A program made the position numbers and the translations under genes. Positions 1-5,942 of a DNA stretch of 9,483 bases are shown here, piece by piece. This stretch comes from Paracoccaceae bacterium (GTDB lineage: Bacteria; Pseudomonadota; Alphaproteobacteria; Rhodobacterales; Rhodobacteraceae), in the NCBI GenBank assembly GCA_006227805.1, contig SBFT01000024.1:1-9483 (forward strand). The letters are read 5' to 3'. How positions within the stretch are numbered: position 1 is the stretch's first letter; each line of letters begins with the position of its first letter. The notes below the pieces were generated by a model that saw only the letters and a program-made list of their open reading frames with translations, was not told the origin of the DNA and ran no database searches.

Positions 1-978
1 CCGCGCGCGGCGTTCGAGGACGCGATCCGCGCGGGCGGCAAGGGGGTCGAGGCCTCGCTGCGCGCCTTCGCCGCCGGGTTCGACGCGGCCCAGGCCGGGG
101 GCGAGGCGCCGGTGCGCGCGGAGAGGCCCGCGCCGCGCCGGATCGTCGGGCCGTCGGAGAAGATGGGCGCGTGGCAGGCGCTGGTCGCGCGGGCCGAGGC
201 CCTGCCGGAACCGGTGCGCGAGATGGCGCAGTCGGGTCTGGCCAAGGTCGTCGATTTCCAGGATTGCGCCTATGGCGCGCTCTATCTCGACCGGGTCGAG
301 GCCATGGTGCGGGGCGACGATCCCGCCCGCGGCTACCTGCGCAGCGCGACCGCGGCCAAGTACATCGCCAACGCCATGGCCTATGACGACATCATCCGGG
401 TTGCCGACCTGAAGACGCGGCCCACCCGGCTGGCCCATATCGACGCCGAGATGGGCGCCAGGGCCGAGAACGTCGTGCAGCTGACCGAGTATTTCCATCC
501 CCGCGCCGAGGAGATCGCGGGCCTGATGCCTGCGAAGCTGGGTGCACGCACGATGGCGAACCCCGCGCGCATGGCGCGGCTGAACCGCTGGTTCGGCAAG
601 GGGCGGCGGCTGCGGACCGATACGCTGCGGGCTTTCGTGATGCTCTATGTGCTGGGGGGGCTGAAGGGCTATCGCCTGCGCACGCTGCGCCACCAGGAGG
701 AGGTCGCGCATCTGGAAAAATGGCTGGCGGATTGCCTCGCGACGGAGGATTACGACCTGAGTGTCGAGCTGTTGAAGAACCGCCGCCTGATCAAGGGCTA
801 TTCCGACACCCATGCGCGGGGTTTGTCCAAGTTCGACCGAGTGATGGGCGCGGCCGCGCTGCTGAAAGGCCGCAAGGACGCCGCCGAATGGATGGCCCGC
901 CTGCGCGAGGCCGCCCTTCGCGATCCCGAGGGCAAGGAACTGGACGGCGCGATCGAGACGGTGCGAAGCTTCGTCTGA
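1..978 (+). CDS. Indolepyruvate oxidoreductase subunit beta family protein, C-terminal part (5' end outside window)
   Basis: The reading frame is open from base 1 to the TGA at 976-978 (325 codons), so this is the 3' part of a longer gene. I recognise the tail of the roughly 500-residue IorB-like proteins of proteobacteria, whose C-terminal half is a DUF6537-type helical region. Supporting segments are YDDIIRVADLKTR, the VQLTEYFHPRAEEI stretch, and RRLIKGYSDTHARG near the end. The family is the beta-type partner of indolepyruvate:ferredoxin oxidoreductase, a cytoplasmic enzyme that oxidatively decarboxylates arylpyruvates from aromatic amino acid breakdown using thiamine diphosphate and ferredoxin. 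The N-terminal catalytic gamma-type domain is not in the window, so the exact reaction is inferred from the family. An alpha-type partner gene would be expected upstream. A strong compound hairpin follows two bases after the stop. Confidence 0.8.
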   Translation, partial: PRAAFEDAIRAGGKGVEASLRAFAAGFDAAQAGGEAPVRAERPAPRRIVGPSEKMGAWQALVARAEALPEPVREMAQSGLAKVVDFQDCAYGALYLDRVEAMVRGDDPARGYLRSATAAKYIANAMAYDDIIRVADLKTRPTRLAHIDAEMGARAENVVQLTEYFHPRAEEIAGLMPAKLGARTMANPARMARLNRWFGKGRRLRTDTLRAFVMLYVLGGLKGYRLRTLRHQEEVAHLEKWLADCLATEDYDLSVELLKNRRLIKGYSDTHARGLSKFDRVMGAAALLKGRKDAAEWMARLREAALRDPEGKELDGAIETVRSFV

Positions 979-979
979 A

Positions 980-1036
980 GCAGGGCGTGCAGGCGGGCCG
1001 CGATCCGCCGGTTTTTCCGGCAGCCCGCCGCCCTGC
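980..1036 (+). terminator. Compound hairpin after the iorB-like gene, possible terminator
   Basis: Three nested stems start just after the stop codon: GCAGGGC (980-986) with GCCCTGC (1030-1036), GGCGGGC (992-998) with GCCCGCC (1023-1029), and GCCGG (1007-1011) with CCGGC (1017-1021) around a TTTTT loop. No T-run follows, so it is not a textbook intrinsic terminator. It could end transcription, protect the 3' end of the message, or both. Confidence 0.5.
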
Positions 1037-1059
1037 CACGGGTCTGTGCGCGGAAGGAC

Positions 1060-1087
1060 GTGACAGGTCGCGAACCTGCGCTATCCT
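1060..1087 (+). promoter_or_regulatory. Candidate promoter of the MBL-fold gene
   Basis: GTGACA (1060-1065) and TATCCT (1082-1087) are separated by 16 bases and resemble -35 and -10 elements. The -10 element ends only seven bases before the ATG at 1095, so transcription would start at or next to the start codon. This is a by-eye match only. Confidence 0.3.
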
Positions 1088-1094
1088 TTTGCCC

Positions 1095-1925
1095 ATGCGC
1101 CATCTGATCGCCCTACTTCTGACCCTTCTGGCCGTCCTGCCCGCCACCGCGCAGGAGCAGCGCCGCCCCAGCCATTGCATCGCCATCGCCGATGCCGCGC
1201 CCGGGCTCGAATACCTGCAAAAGGCCAGCTGGCAGGCGCCCTTGCCCGATCATACCGTGCGCCTGCACTACATCGACCACGCCAGTTTCCTGATCCGCAC
1301 GCCCGGGGGCCTGAACGCGGTCACGGATTTCACCGGCTTCGTCGGCTCCGCCCCGCTGATTCCGGACGTGGTCACCATGAACCATGCGCACTCCACCCAT
1401 TGGACCGCGAACCCCGACCCTGCGATCCCCCATGTCCTGCGCGGCTGGGGCGAGACCTTCGGGGCGGGCATCGAACACCATCTCGACCTGGGCGAGATGC
1501 TGGTGCGCAATGTCTCGACCGATATCCGCTCGGCCTTCTCGGGGTCCGAACCGCGCGGCAACTCGATCTTCGTGTTCGAGGTGGCGGGCCTGTGCATCGG
1601 CCATCTGGGTCACCTGCACCACATGCCCAATGACGAACAATTCGCCGCTCTGGGGCGGCTCGACGTGGTGATGGTGCCGGTCGATGGCGGCTACACGATG
1701 AGCCTGCCCGACATGATCGCCGTGGTGAAGCGGCTGAAATCCTCGGTCGTGATCCCGATGCACTGGTTTTCCACCTTCTCGCTGGACAGTTTCGTGACGG
1801 GCATGGCGGACGAGTTTGCCATCGACGTGCGCGACGGGCCGTCGATCGACCTGTCGCTGCGCGATCTGCCCTCACGGCCCACGGTGGTCGTTCTGCGCCC
1901 CGAGTGGCTGCGCGCCGATAACTGA
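1095..1925 (+). CDS. Exported MBL-fold metallo-hydrolase (UlaG-like) with altered metal motif
   Basis: This 276-residue protein begins with a signal peptide: MRH, a hydrophobic core of about 14 residues, and a likely cleavage site after ATA (residue 19), which predicts a periplasmic location. The body looks like the UlaG-type branch of the metallo-beta-lactamase fold: IDHASFLIRTP near residue 60, TD at 77-78, NHAHSTHW at 96-103, histidines 160, 163, 165 and 166, VDGGY at 186-190 and PMHW at 211-214. The usual HxHxDH motif reads H97-A-H99-S-T101-H102, so the aspartate that normally binds the second metal is threonine. The substrate is unknown. The ATG at 1095 was chosen because it gives a clean signal peptide; an in-frame extension back to 720 would overlap the upstream gene. 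No Shine-Dalgarno sequence is visible before it. A spare start further upstream seems unlikely. Confidence 0.8.
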   Translation: MRHLIALLLTLLAVLPATAQEQRRPSHCIAIADAAPGLEYLQKASWQAPLPDHTVRLHYIDHASFLIRTPGGLNAVTDFTGFVGSAPLIPDVVTMNHAHSTHWTANPDPAIPHVLRGWGETFGAGIEHHLDLGEMLVRNVSTDIRSAFSGSEPRGNSIFVFEVAGLCIGHLGHLHHMPNDEQFAALGRLDVVMVPVDGGYTMSLPDMIAVVKRLKSSVVIPMHWFSTFSLDSFVTGMADEFAIDVRDGPSIDLSLRDLPSRPTVVVLRPEWLRADN

Positions 1926-1994
1926 CGCGCTCCGTTGTGGGCCGCGCGCGCTTTTGCTAGCCCTGATCCGGACCCTTGCCAGATCCGAGGCCCC

Positions 1995-3404
1995 ATGCCG
2001 CCCCTGACCGCCGATTTCACCGAGGCCCTGCGCGCGCGCCTGCCGGCCGATGTCTTCCGCAGCCCCGAGCCGCGCTATTTCGAGGAACCGCGCGGGCGCT
2101 GGCAGGGCAAGGCCGACCTCGTGCTGGCGCCGGGCGAGACCGCGCAGGTTGCGACCATCCTTGCGGCGGCCCATGCCGCGCGCGTGCCGGTCGTTCCGTA
2201 TGGCGGGGGCACGGGGCTGGTCGGCGGGCAGGTGGCGCAAGGCGCCGACGGGGCGCTGGTCCTCAGTCTGGAACGGATGAACCGCATCCGTGCGGTCTAC
2301 CCGGACGAGAACGTGATGATCGCCGAAGCGGGCGTGATCCTGGCGGATATCCAGGCGGCGGCGGAACGGGTCGACCGGCTGTTCCCGCTGTCGCTGGCCT
2401 CGGAAGGATCGGCCCGGATCGGCGGGAACCTCGCCACGAACGCGGGCGGCACGGCGGTCCTGCGCTATGGAAACGCGCGCGACCTCTGCCTGGGGCTGGA
2501 AGCGGTTCTGGCCGATGGCCGGGTGTGGAACGGCCTGTCGCGCCTGCGCAAGGACAACATGGGCTATGACCTGCGCAACCTGCTGATCGGGTCCGAGGGC
2601 ACGCTGGGGATCATCACGGCGGCGTCTCTGAAGCTGTTCGCGAGGCCCGCCGGAACGGGCACGGCCCTTCTGGTCGTCGAGAGCCCCGGGGCCGCGCTGA
2701 GACTGCTGTCCATGGCGCGCGGGCGGTTCGCCGAAGGGATCACCGCCTTCGAGCTGATGAGCGGGACGGGCTTCGATTTCCTGGCCGAGAAACTGCCCGA
2801 CATCCGCCGCCCCTTCGATCCCGCGCCCGCCTGGTGCGTGCTGATCGAGGTGGGGCTGGCGCGCGGGCTGGACCCGGCGCAGGCGCTCGAGGATCTCTTC
2901 GCCGAGGCCGCCGGGGCGGGGCTGGCCAGCGACGGCCTGATCGCGCAGTCGCAGGCCCAGGCGGACGCCTTCTGGGCGGTGCGCGAGCAGATCCCCGAGG
3001 CGAACCGGCGCATCGGCGCGGTGTCCAGCCACGACATCTCGGTTCCGCTCTCGGCGATCCCGGACTTCATCGCGCGCGGGGCCGAGGCGATCGCCGCCAT
3101 CGGGGCCTTCCGCATCAACTGCTTCGGCCATGTCGGCGACGGCAACCTGCATTTCAACGTCTTTCCGATGCCGGGGCGGTCGCGCGCGGATCACGACGCC
3201 GAACGCGGCGCGATCAAGGCGGCGGTGCATGACCTGGTGCATGACCTGGGTGGATCGGTCAGCGCCGAACATGGCGTGGGCCGTCTGAAGGTCGAGGACC
3301 TCGAGCGCTATGGAGATCCGGTCAAGCTGGCCGCGATGCGCGCGATCAAGGCGGCGCTCGATCCCCATGGGATCCTCAACCCGGGCGCCGTCCTCAGGGC
3401 ATGA
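1995..3404 (+). CDS. FAD-binding oxidoreductase, GlcD / D-2-hydroxyacid dehydrogenase type
   Basis: This 469-residue flavoprotein has the usual family length. The N-terminal FAD-binding (PCMH/VAO-type) domain shows PYGGGTG at 68-74, GGNLATNAGG at 143-152 and GSEGTLGIIT at 199-208. The C-terminal FAD-linked oxidase domain shows FGHVGDGNLHFNV at 377-389, SAEHGVGR at 423-430 and a closing HGILNPG. Members oxidise D-2-hydroxyacids such as D-lactate, glycolate or D-2-hydroxyglutarate and pass electrons to a quinone or electron-transfer flavoprotein. There are no GlcE or GlcF neighbours, so a stand-alone D-lactate or D-2-hydroxyglutarate dehydrogenase is more likely than glycolate oxidase, but sequence alone does not decide. 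The ATG at 1995 is preceded by a weak GAGG; an upstream in-frame start at 1935 would add residues unlike the family. It converges with apt. Confidence 0.88.
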   Translation: MPPLTADFTEALRARLPADVFRSPEPRYFEEPRGRWQGKADLVLAPGETAQVATILAAAHAARVPVVPYGGGTGLVGGQVAQGADGALVLSLERMNRIRAVYPDENVMIAEAGVILADIQAAAERVDRLFPLSLASEGSARIGGNLATNAGGTAVLRYGNARDLCLGLEAVLADGRVWNGLSRLRKDNMGYDLRNLLIGSEGTLGIITAASLKLFARPAGTGTALLVVESPGAALRLLSMARGRFAEGITAFELMSGTGFDFLAEKLPDIRRPFDPAPAWCVLIEVGLARGLDPAQALEDLFAEAAGAGLASDGLIAQSQAQADAFWAVREQIPEANRRIGAVSSHDISVPLSAIPDFIARGAEAIAAIGAFRINCFGHVGDGNLHFNVFPMPGRSRADHDAERGAIKAAVHDLVHDLGGSVSAEHGVGRLKVEDLERYGDPVKLAAMRAIKAALDPHGILNPGAVLRA

Positions 3405-3437
3405 GAAAAGCGCCCTGCACTTGGGGTTGCAGGGCGC
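3405..3437 (-). terminator. Intrinsic terminator of the mtnP-apt operon
   Basis: A perfect 10-bp stem, GCGCCCTGCA (3410-3419) with TGCAGGGCGC (3428-3437), encloses an eight-base loop. Read on the - strand the stem is followed by TTTT (3409-3406), the classic intrinsic terminator form, so it best serves the leftward apt operon although it lies about 85 bases past the apt stop. It also begins five bases after the stop of the rightward flavoprotein gene and could slow polymerase from that side, without a T-run. Confidence 0.65.
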
Positions 3438-3466
3438 CGTGGGCGAAATACCCGGTTTGCAAGCTG

Positions 3467-3487
3467 TCACCGTCTCCCGAACGGTGA
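3467..3487. repeat. Small inverted repeat between convergent genes
   Basis: TCACCGT (3467-3473) and ACGGTGA (3481-3487) form a perfect 7-bp stem with a seven-base loop. It lies in the 117-bp gap between the flavoprotein gene and apt, upstream of the main terminator as seen from apt. It may be an extra 3'-end structure; no other function is visible. Confidence 0.4.
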
Positions 3488-3521
3488 ACCGACATTTGGC
3501 CCGCAAGCCTTAAGATTCGGT

Positions 3522-4052
3522 TTACAGCCCCTCGAAGGCACAGAGGGCGTGGACATTCATGCCCATGCCCTTCAGCAGGTCGTGCCCGCCCAGGTCGGGC
3601 AGGTCGACCACGAAGGCGCAGCCGACGATCTCGCCGCCCAGGCGTTCGACCAGCTGGATGCCGGCGCGCGCGGTGCCGCCCGTGGCCAGCAGGTCGTCGA
3701 CCAGCAGGACCTTCTCGCCCGGCTGGATCGCGTCGTCATGGACCTCGACGATGGCCTCGCCATATTCCAGCTTGTAGTCCTGGCTGATCGTGGTGCCGGG
3801 CAGCTTGCCCTTCTTGCGGATCGGCACGAAGCCGACGGACAATTGGTGCGCGACGGCGCCGCCCAGGATGAAGCCGCGCGCCTCGAGGCCCACGACCTTG
3901 TCGATGGGTTCGCCCGCATAGGGGTGCAGCAGCTGGTCGATGGCCATGCGGAAGCCGCGCGCATCGGCGAAGAGCGTGGTCACGTCGCGGAAGAGGATCC
4001 CCTCATGCGGGAAGTCGACGATCGTGCGGATGTAGTCCTTGACGGTTTTCAT
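3522..4052 (-). CDS. apt: Adenine phosphoribosyltransferase
   Basis: Apt joins adenine and PRPP to give AMP and pyrophosphate in the cytoplasm. The 176-residue length is typical. FPHEGILFRD at 14-23 is the family N-terminal motif, EARGF lies at 57-61, and the PRPP-binding loop VLLVDDLLATGGT is at 115-127 with both acidic residues and the TGGT turn intact. The start is supported by AGGAG four bases upstream (4057-4061 on the + strand). It is the last gene of a leftward operon with mtnP and a small ORF whose stop codon lies beside this Shine-Dalgarno sequence. MtnP produces adenine, so Apt is the natural next step. Transcription probably ends at the hairpin at 3405-3437. Confidence 0.96.
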   Translation of the reverse strand: MKTVKDYIRTIVDFPHEGILFRDVTTLFADARGFRMAIDQLLHPYAGEPIDKVVGLEARGFILGGAVAHQLSVGFVPIRKKGKLPGTTISQDYKLEYGEAIVEVHDDAIQPGEKVLLVDDLLATGGTARAGIQLVERLGGEIVGCAFVVDLPDLGGHDLLKGMGMNVHALCAFEGL

Positions 4053-4062
4053 GGGGCTCCTC

Positions 4063-4164
4063 TCAGGTGGCGGCGCGGCGGATGCTGGCGGTCGGCAGGC
4101 CTGTCGTGATCATCTTGATCAGTGTCACGCCGTGGGCGCAGGCCAGCCACAGGTGCAGGTCCAT
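4063..4164 (-). CDS. Small ORF (33 aa) translationally coupled between mtnP and apt, function unknown
   Basis: The ORF begins MDLHLWLACAHG and ends SIRRAAT; I do not recognise a family. Its ATG shares one base with the mtnP stop (TGATG), and a strong Shine-Dalgarno sequence, GGGAAGGA, sits seven bases upstream inside the mtnP tail. Its TGA is ten bases before the apt ATG, next to apt's AGGAG. Thirty-one of its 33 codons end in G or C, as in the flanking genes. It fills nearly all the space between two salvage genes. It could be a real small protein with a short hydrophobic N-terminus, a leader that keeps ribosomes moving into apt, or the remnant of a larger gene. The opening MDLHLWLA loosely recalls LysE-type transporter N-termini, but the similarity stops there. 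Confidence 0.55.
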   Translation of the reverse strand: MDLHLWLACAHGVTLIKMITTGLPTASIRRAAT

Positions 4165-5036
4165 CAGAGTATCCTTCCCGCGACCGCGTCGAGTTTCGCC
4201 GCCAGCGCCGGATCCCGTCTGTCCGGCGCCGTTAGGATCGCGTGGTCGAGGGCGCGGTCGCAGCCATGGGGGCAGGGCGCCCGGGTCGCGCCCAGCAGGG
4301 CGGGCAGGCGCGCGACCATGCCGCGCGCGCGGTCGGCATTGCCCGTCAGGGTCGCGATGATCTGGCTGACGTCGACCTCGCCATGATCGGGGTGCCAGCT
4401 GTCGTAGTCGGTGACCATGGCCACGCTGGCGTAACAGATCTCGGCTTCGCGGGCGAGTTTCGCCTCGGGCATGTTGGTCATGCCGATCACGTCCGCGCCC
4501 CAGGCCTCGCGATACATCCGGCTTTCCGCCAGCGTCGAGAATTGCGGGCCTTCCATCGCCAGGTAGGTGCCGCCGCGATGCACGCGGACGCCCTGCGCGC
4601 GCGCGGCCTTTTCGGCCGCATCCGACAGGCGCGGGCAGGTCGGGTGCGCGACGCTCACATGCGCGACGAGGCCCGGCCCGAAGAAGGATTTCTCGCGCGC
4701 GAAGGTGCGGTCGATGAACTGGTCGACGATGACGAAATCGCCCGGCGCCATCTCCTCGCGGAAGCTGCCCACCGCCGAGACGCTGAAGATGTCGGTCACG
4801 CCCAGGCGCTTGAGCGCGTCGATATTCGCGCGGTAGGGAACGCTGGTGGGGCTGTGCACATGGCCGCGCCCGTGACGCGGCAGAAAGGCCATGGCCACGC
4901 CATCGAGACGGCCCGTCAGGACCTGGTCCGAAGGCGTGCCCCAGGGGCTGGCGACGTCGCGCCAGGCGGCGTCCTTCAGGCCCGCGATCTCGTAGATGCC
5001 CGAGCCGCCGATGATGCCGATGACCGTCTCGCCCAT
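4164..5036 (-). CDS. mtnP: S-methyl-5'-thioadenosine phosphorylase
   Basis: MtnP splits methylthioadenosine, a by-product of polyamine and acyl-homoserine-lactone synthesis, with phosphate into 5-methylthioribose-1-phosphate and adenine. The 290-residue protein has the order expected of the MTAP/PNP family: IIGGSG at 8-13, PRHGRGH at 53-59, SAVGS at 87-91, MEGPQFST at 161-168, MTNMPEAKLARE at 186-197 and TDYDSW at 209-214. The MTNMPEA wording favours methylthioadenosine over inosine or guanosine as substrate. The ATG at 5036 gives the standard MGETVIGIIGGSG start, with a G-rich GGGGGCGG about four bases upstream. The last codons GGA AGG ATA CTC include AGG and ATA, rare in such GC-rich genomes, and they spell the ribosome binding site of the next small ORF. 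It is the first gene of the mtnP-small ORF-apt operon. Confidence 0.95.
   Translation of the reverse strand: MGETVIGIIGGSGIYEIAGLKDAAWRDVASPWGTPSDQVLTGRLDGVAMAFLPRHGRGHVHSPTSVPYRANIDALKRLGVTDIFSVSAVGSFREEMAPGDFVIVDQFIDRTFAREKSFFGPGLVAHVSVAHPTCPRLSDAAEKAARAQGVRVHRGGTYLAMEGPQFSTLAESRMYREAWGADVIGMTNMPEAKLAREAEICYASVAMVTDYDSWHPDHGEVDVSQIIATLTGNADRARGMVARLPALLGATRAPCPHGCDRALDHAILTAPDRRDPALAAKLDAVAGRIL
4172..4179 (-). promoter_or_regulatory. Ribosome binding site of the small ORF, inside the mtnP end
   Basis: On the - strand this reads GGGAAGGA, seven bases before the small-ORF ATG. It is built from the GGA and AGG codons of the mtnP tail. It is one of the best Shine-Dalgarno matches in the window and is the main reason to believe the small ORF is translated. 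Confidence 0.6.
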
Positions 5037-5096
5037 ATGTCCGCCCCCGTTCAGCCCGGCCAGTTAAGGCAACTCGCGCCGCGCTTGCAACCAGGG

Positions 5097-5194
5097 CCGG
5101 AAACCGACGCGGTTTCCGGGCCGTTTTCCGGCGCGGAAAACGGCGCCCTGCCCGACGGTTCGGCGCGGGCACCGGAAACCGTGTCGGTTTCCGG
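5097..5194. repeat. Cluster of four palindromes (REP-like) between the flavin reductase gene and mtnP
   Basis: Three near-perfect hairpins occur in 98 bases: CCGGAAACCG (5097-5106) with CGGTTTCCGG (5110-5119), loop ACG; GCCGTTTTCCG (5120-5130) with CGGAAAACGGC (5134-5144), loop GCG; and CCGGAAACCG (5172-5181) with CGGTTTCCGG (5185-5194), loop TGT. A weaker one, TGCCCG (5149-5154) with CGGGCA (5166-5171), lies between the second and third. The first and third have identical arms and are related as inverted copies with one loop base changed. The spacing and shared CGGAAA core resemble repetitive extragenic palindromes. The cluster begins 30 bases past the flavin reductase stop and lies 61 bases before mtnP, so it may also act as a terminator or message-end block, although no T-run follows. 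Confidence 0.75.
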
Positions 5195-5223
5195 CCCGGT
5201 TTGAGCGTCGCAAGCCGCCCCGA

Positions 5224-5829
5224 TCAGTCGTCCGGGCGGATCAGCTCGAAAAGCTCGGTGATCACGGCATAATCGCGATAGCCCAGCCGCGTCAGGGGCC
5301 GATACACCGTCACGTCGAAACGTCCGTTCCGGATGCAGTCGTCGCGCATGTGGATGCCCGTGACCTCGCCCATGACCATGTAGTTGTTCACGCCTTCCAG
5401 GTCGACGATCCGCGTCAGCCTGCATTCGAGCGATGCGGGCGCGTTCGCCACGCGCGGGCAGTCGATGGTCTCGCATTCGGCGACCGGCACGCCGGCATGG
5501 GCGAATTCGTCGACCTCCTTCGGCAGCGTGGCCGAGGACGCGTTCATCGCGTCGCGCATCGCGTATTCCACCACGTTGACGCAGAAGACGCCGGTCTCGC
5601 GGATATTGGCGACGCTGTCCTTGGTGTCGCCCTGGTCCGGCTTGGTGGTGGTCGAGGTGAACATGACCTGCGGCGGAACGTAGGCGGTGGCGTTGAAGAA
5701 GGAATAGGGCGCCAGGTTGTTGCGCCCCTGTGCGTCGCGGGTCGAGATCCAGCCGATGGGCCGTGGCGTCACGATGGCGTTGAACGGGTTGTGGGGCAGG
5801 CCGTGGCCATCTGCGGGGCGGTAGAACAT
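5224..5829 (-). CDS. Flavin reductase family protein (FMN-binding split-barrel)
   Basis: This 201-residue protein matches the flavin reductase-like family, which binds FMN in a split-barrel dimer and often reduces free flavin with NAD(P)H for a partner oxygenase or serves as a flavoredoxin. Visible landmarks are PRPIGWIST at 22-30, NLAPYSFFN at 38-46, and DSVANIRETGVFCVN at 71-85. The C-terminal part carries VNNYMVMGEVTGIHM around 148-162, typical of the barrel's later strands. The ATG at 5829 is well supported by AAGGAG six bases upstream (5836-5841 on the + strand). No partner oxygenase is adjacent, so the electron acceptor is unknown. It lies divergent to the acetyltransferase gene and is followed by the palindrome cluster, which suggests a separate transcript from mtnP, though read-through is possible. 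Confidence 0.85.
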   Translation of the reverse strand: MFYRPADGHGLPHNPFNAIVTPRPIGWISTRDAQGRNNLAPYSFFNATAYVPPQVMFTSTTTKPDQGDTKDSVANIRETGVFCVNVVEYAMRDAMNASSATLPKEVDEFAHAGVPVAECETIDCPRVANAPASLECRLTRIVDLEGVNNYMVMGEVTGIHMRDDCIRNGRFDVTVYRPLTRLGYRDYAVITELFELIRPDD

Positions 5830-5893
5830 GCGTTGCTCCTTCAGGGGCTTGTTTGTTCCCTGCTTATGCGCATGTTACAGCGAAGGCCAGCCC

Positions 5894-5905
5894 GCCCGCG
5901 CGGGC
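5894..5905. repeat. Perfect 12-bp palindrome in the divergent promoter region
   Basis: GCCCGCGCGGGC lies in the gap between the divergent flavin reductase and acetyltransferase genes. It could be an operator-like site, but short GC palindromes arise easily in DNA of this composition, so its role is open. Confidence 0.25.
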
Positions 5906-5942
5906 CACCGGACGAGGCCCACAGACCAGGATTCCCGCAGAC

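Noticed and set aside
720..1094. An upstream extension of the MBL-fold gene, in frame from 720
   Set aside because: It overlaps the end of the iorB-like gene in another frame, has Arg/Pro/Gly-rich low-information sequence, and would bury the clear signal peptide that begins at 1095.
1872..3506. A 544-codon open frame on the - strand opposite the flavoprotein gene
   Set aside because: Its product is Arg/Gln/Asp-rich with no family features and it is the exact antisense of a well-conserved flavoprotein; such long antisense frames are expected in GC-rich coding DNA.
4063..4164. The small ORF as an LysE-type transporter remnant
   Set aside because: Only the first eight residues are suggestive; the rest shows no similarity I can support.
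5097..5194. A CRISPR array
   Set aside because: The repeated units are palindromes in opposite orientations without regular spacers, and no cas genes are present.
4242..5204. A 320-codon + strand open frame opposite mtnP
   Set aside because: It is the antisense shadow of mtnP and runs into the palindrome cluster; its composition is that of reversed coding sequence.
5051..5223. A - strand open frame through the palindrome cluster with repeated PET-VSG-like peptides
   Set aside because: The peptide repetition only reflects the DNA palindromes; there is no support for translation there.
5853..5942. An earlier TTG start for the acetyltransferase
   Set aside because: It would add 30 residues of Ala/Pro/Arg-rich sequence unlike the family and overlap the divergent promoter region.
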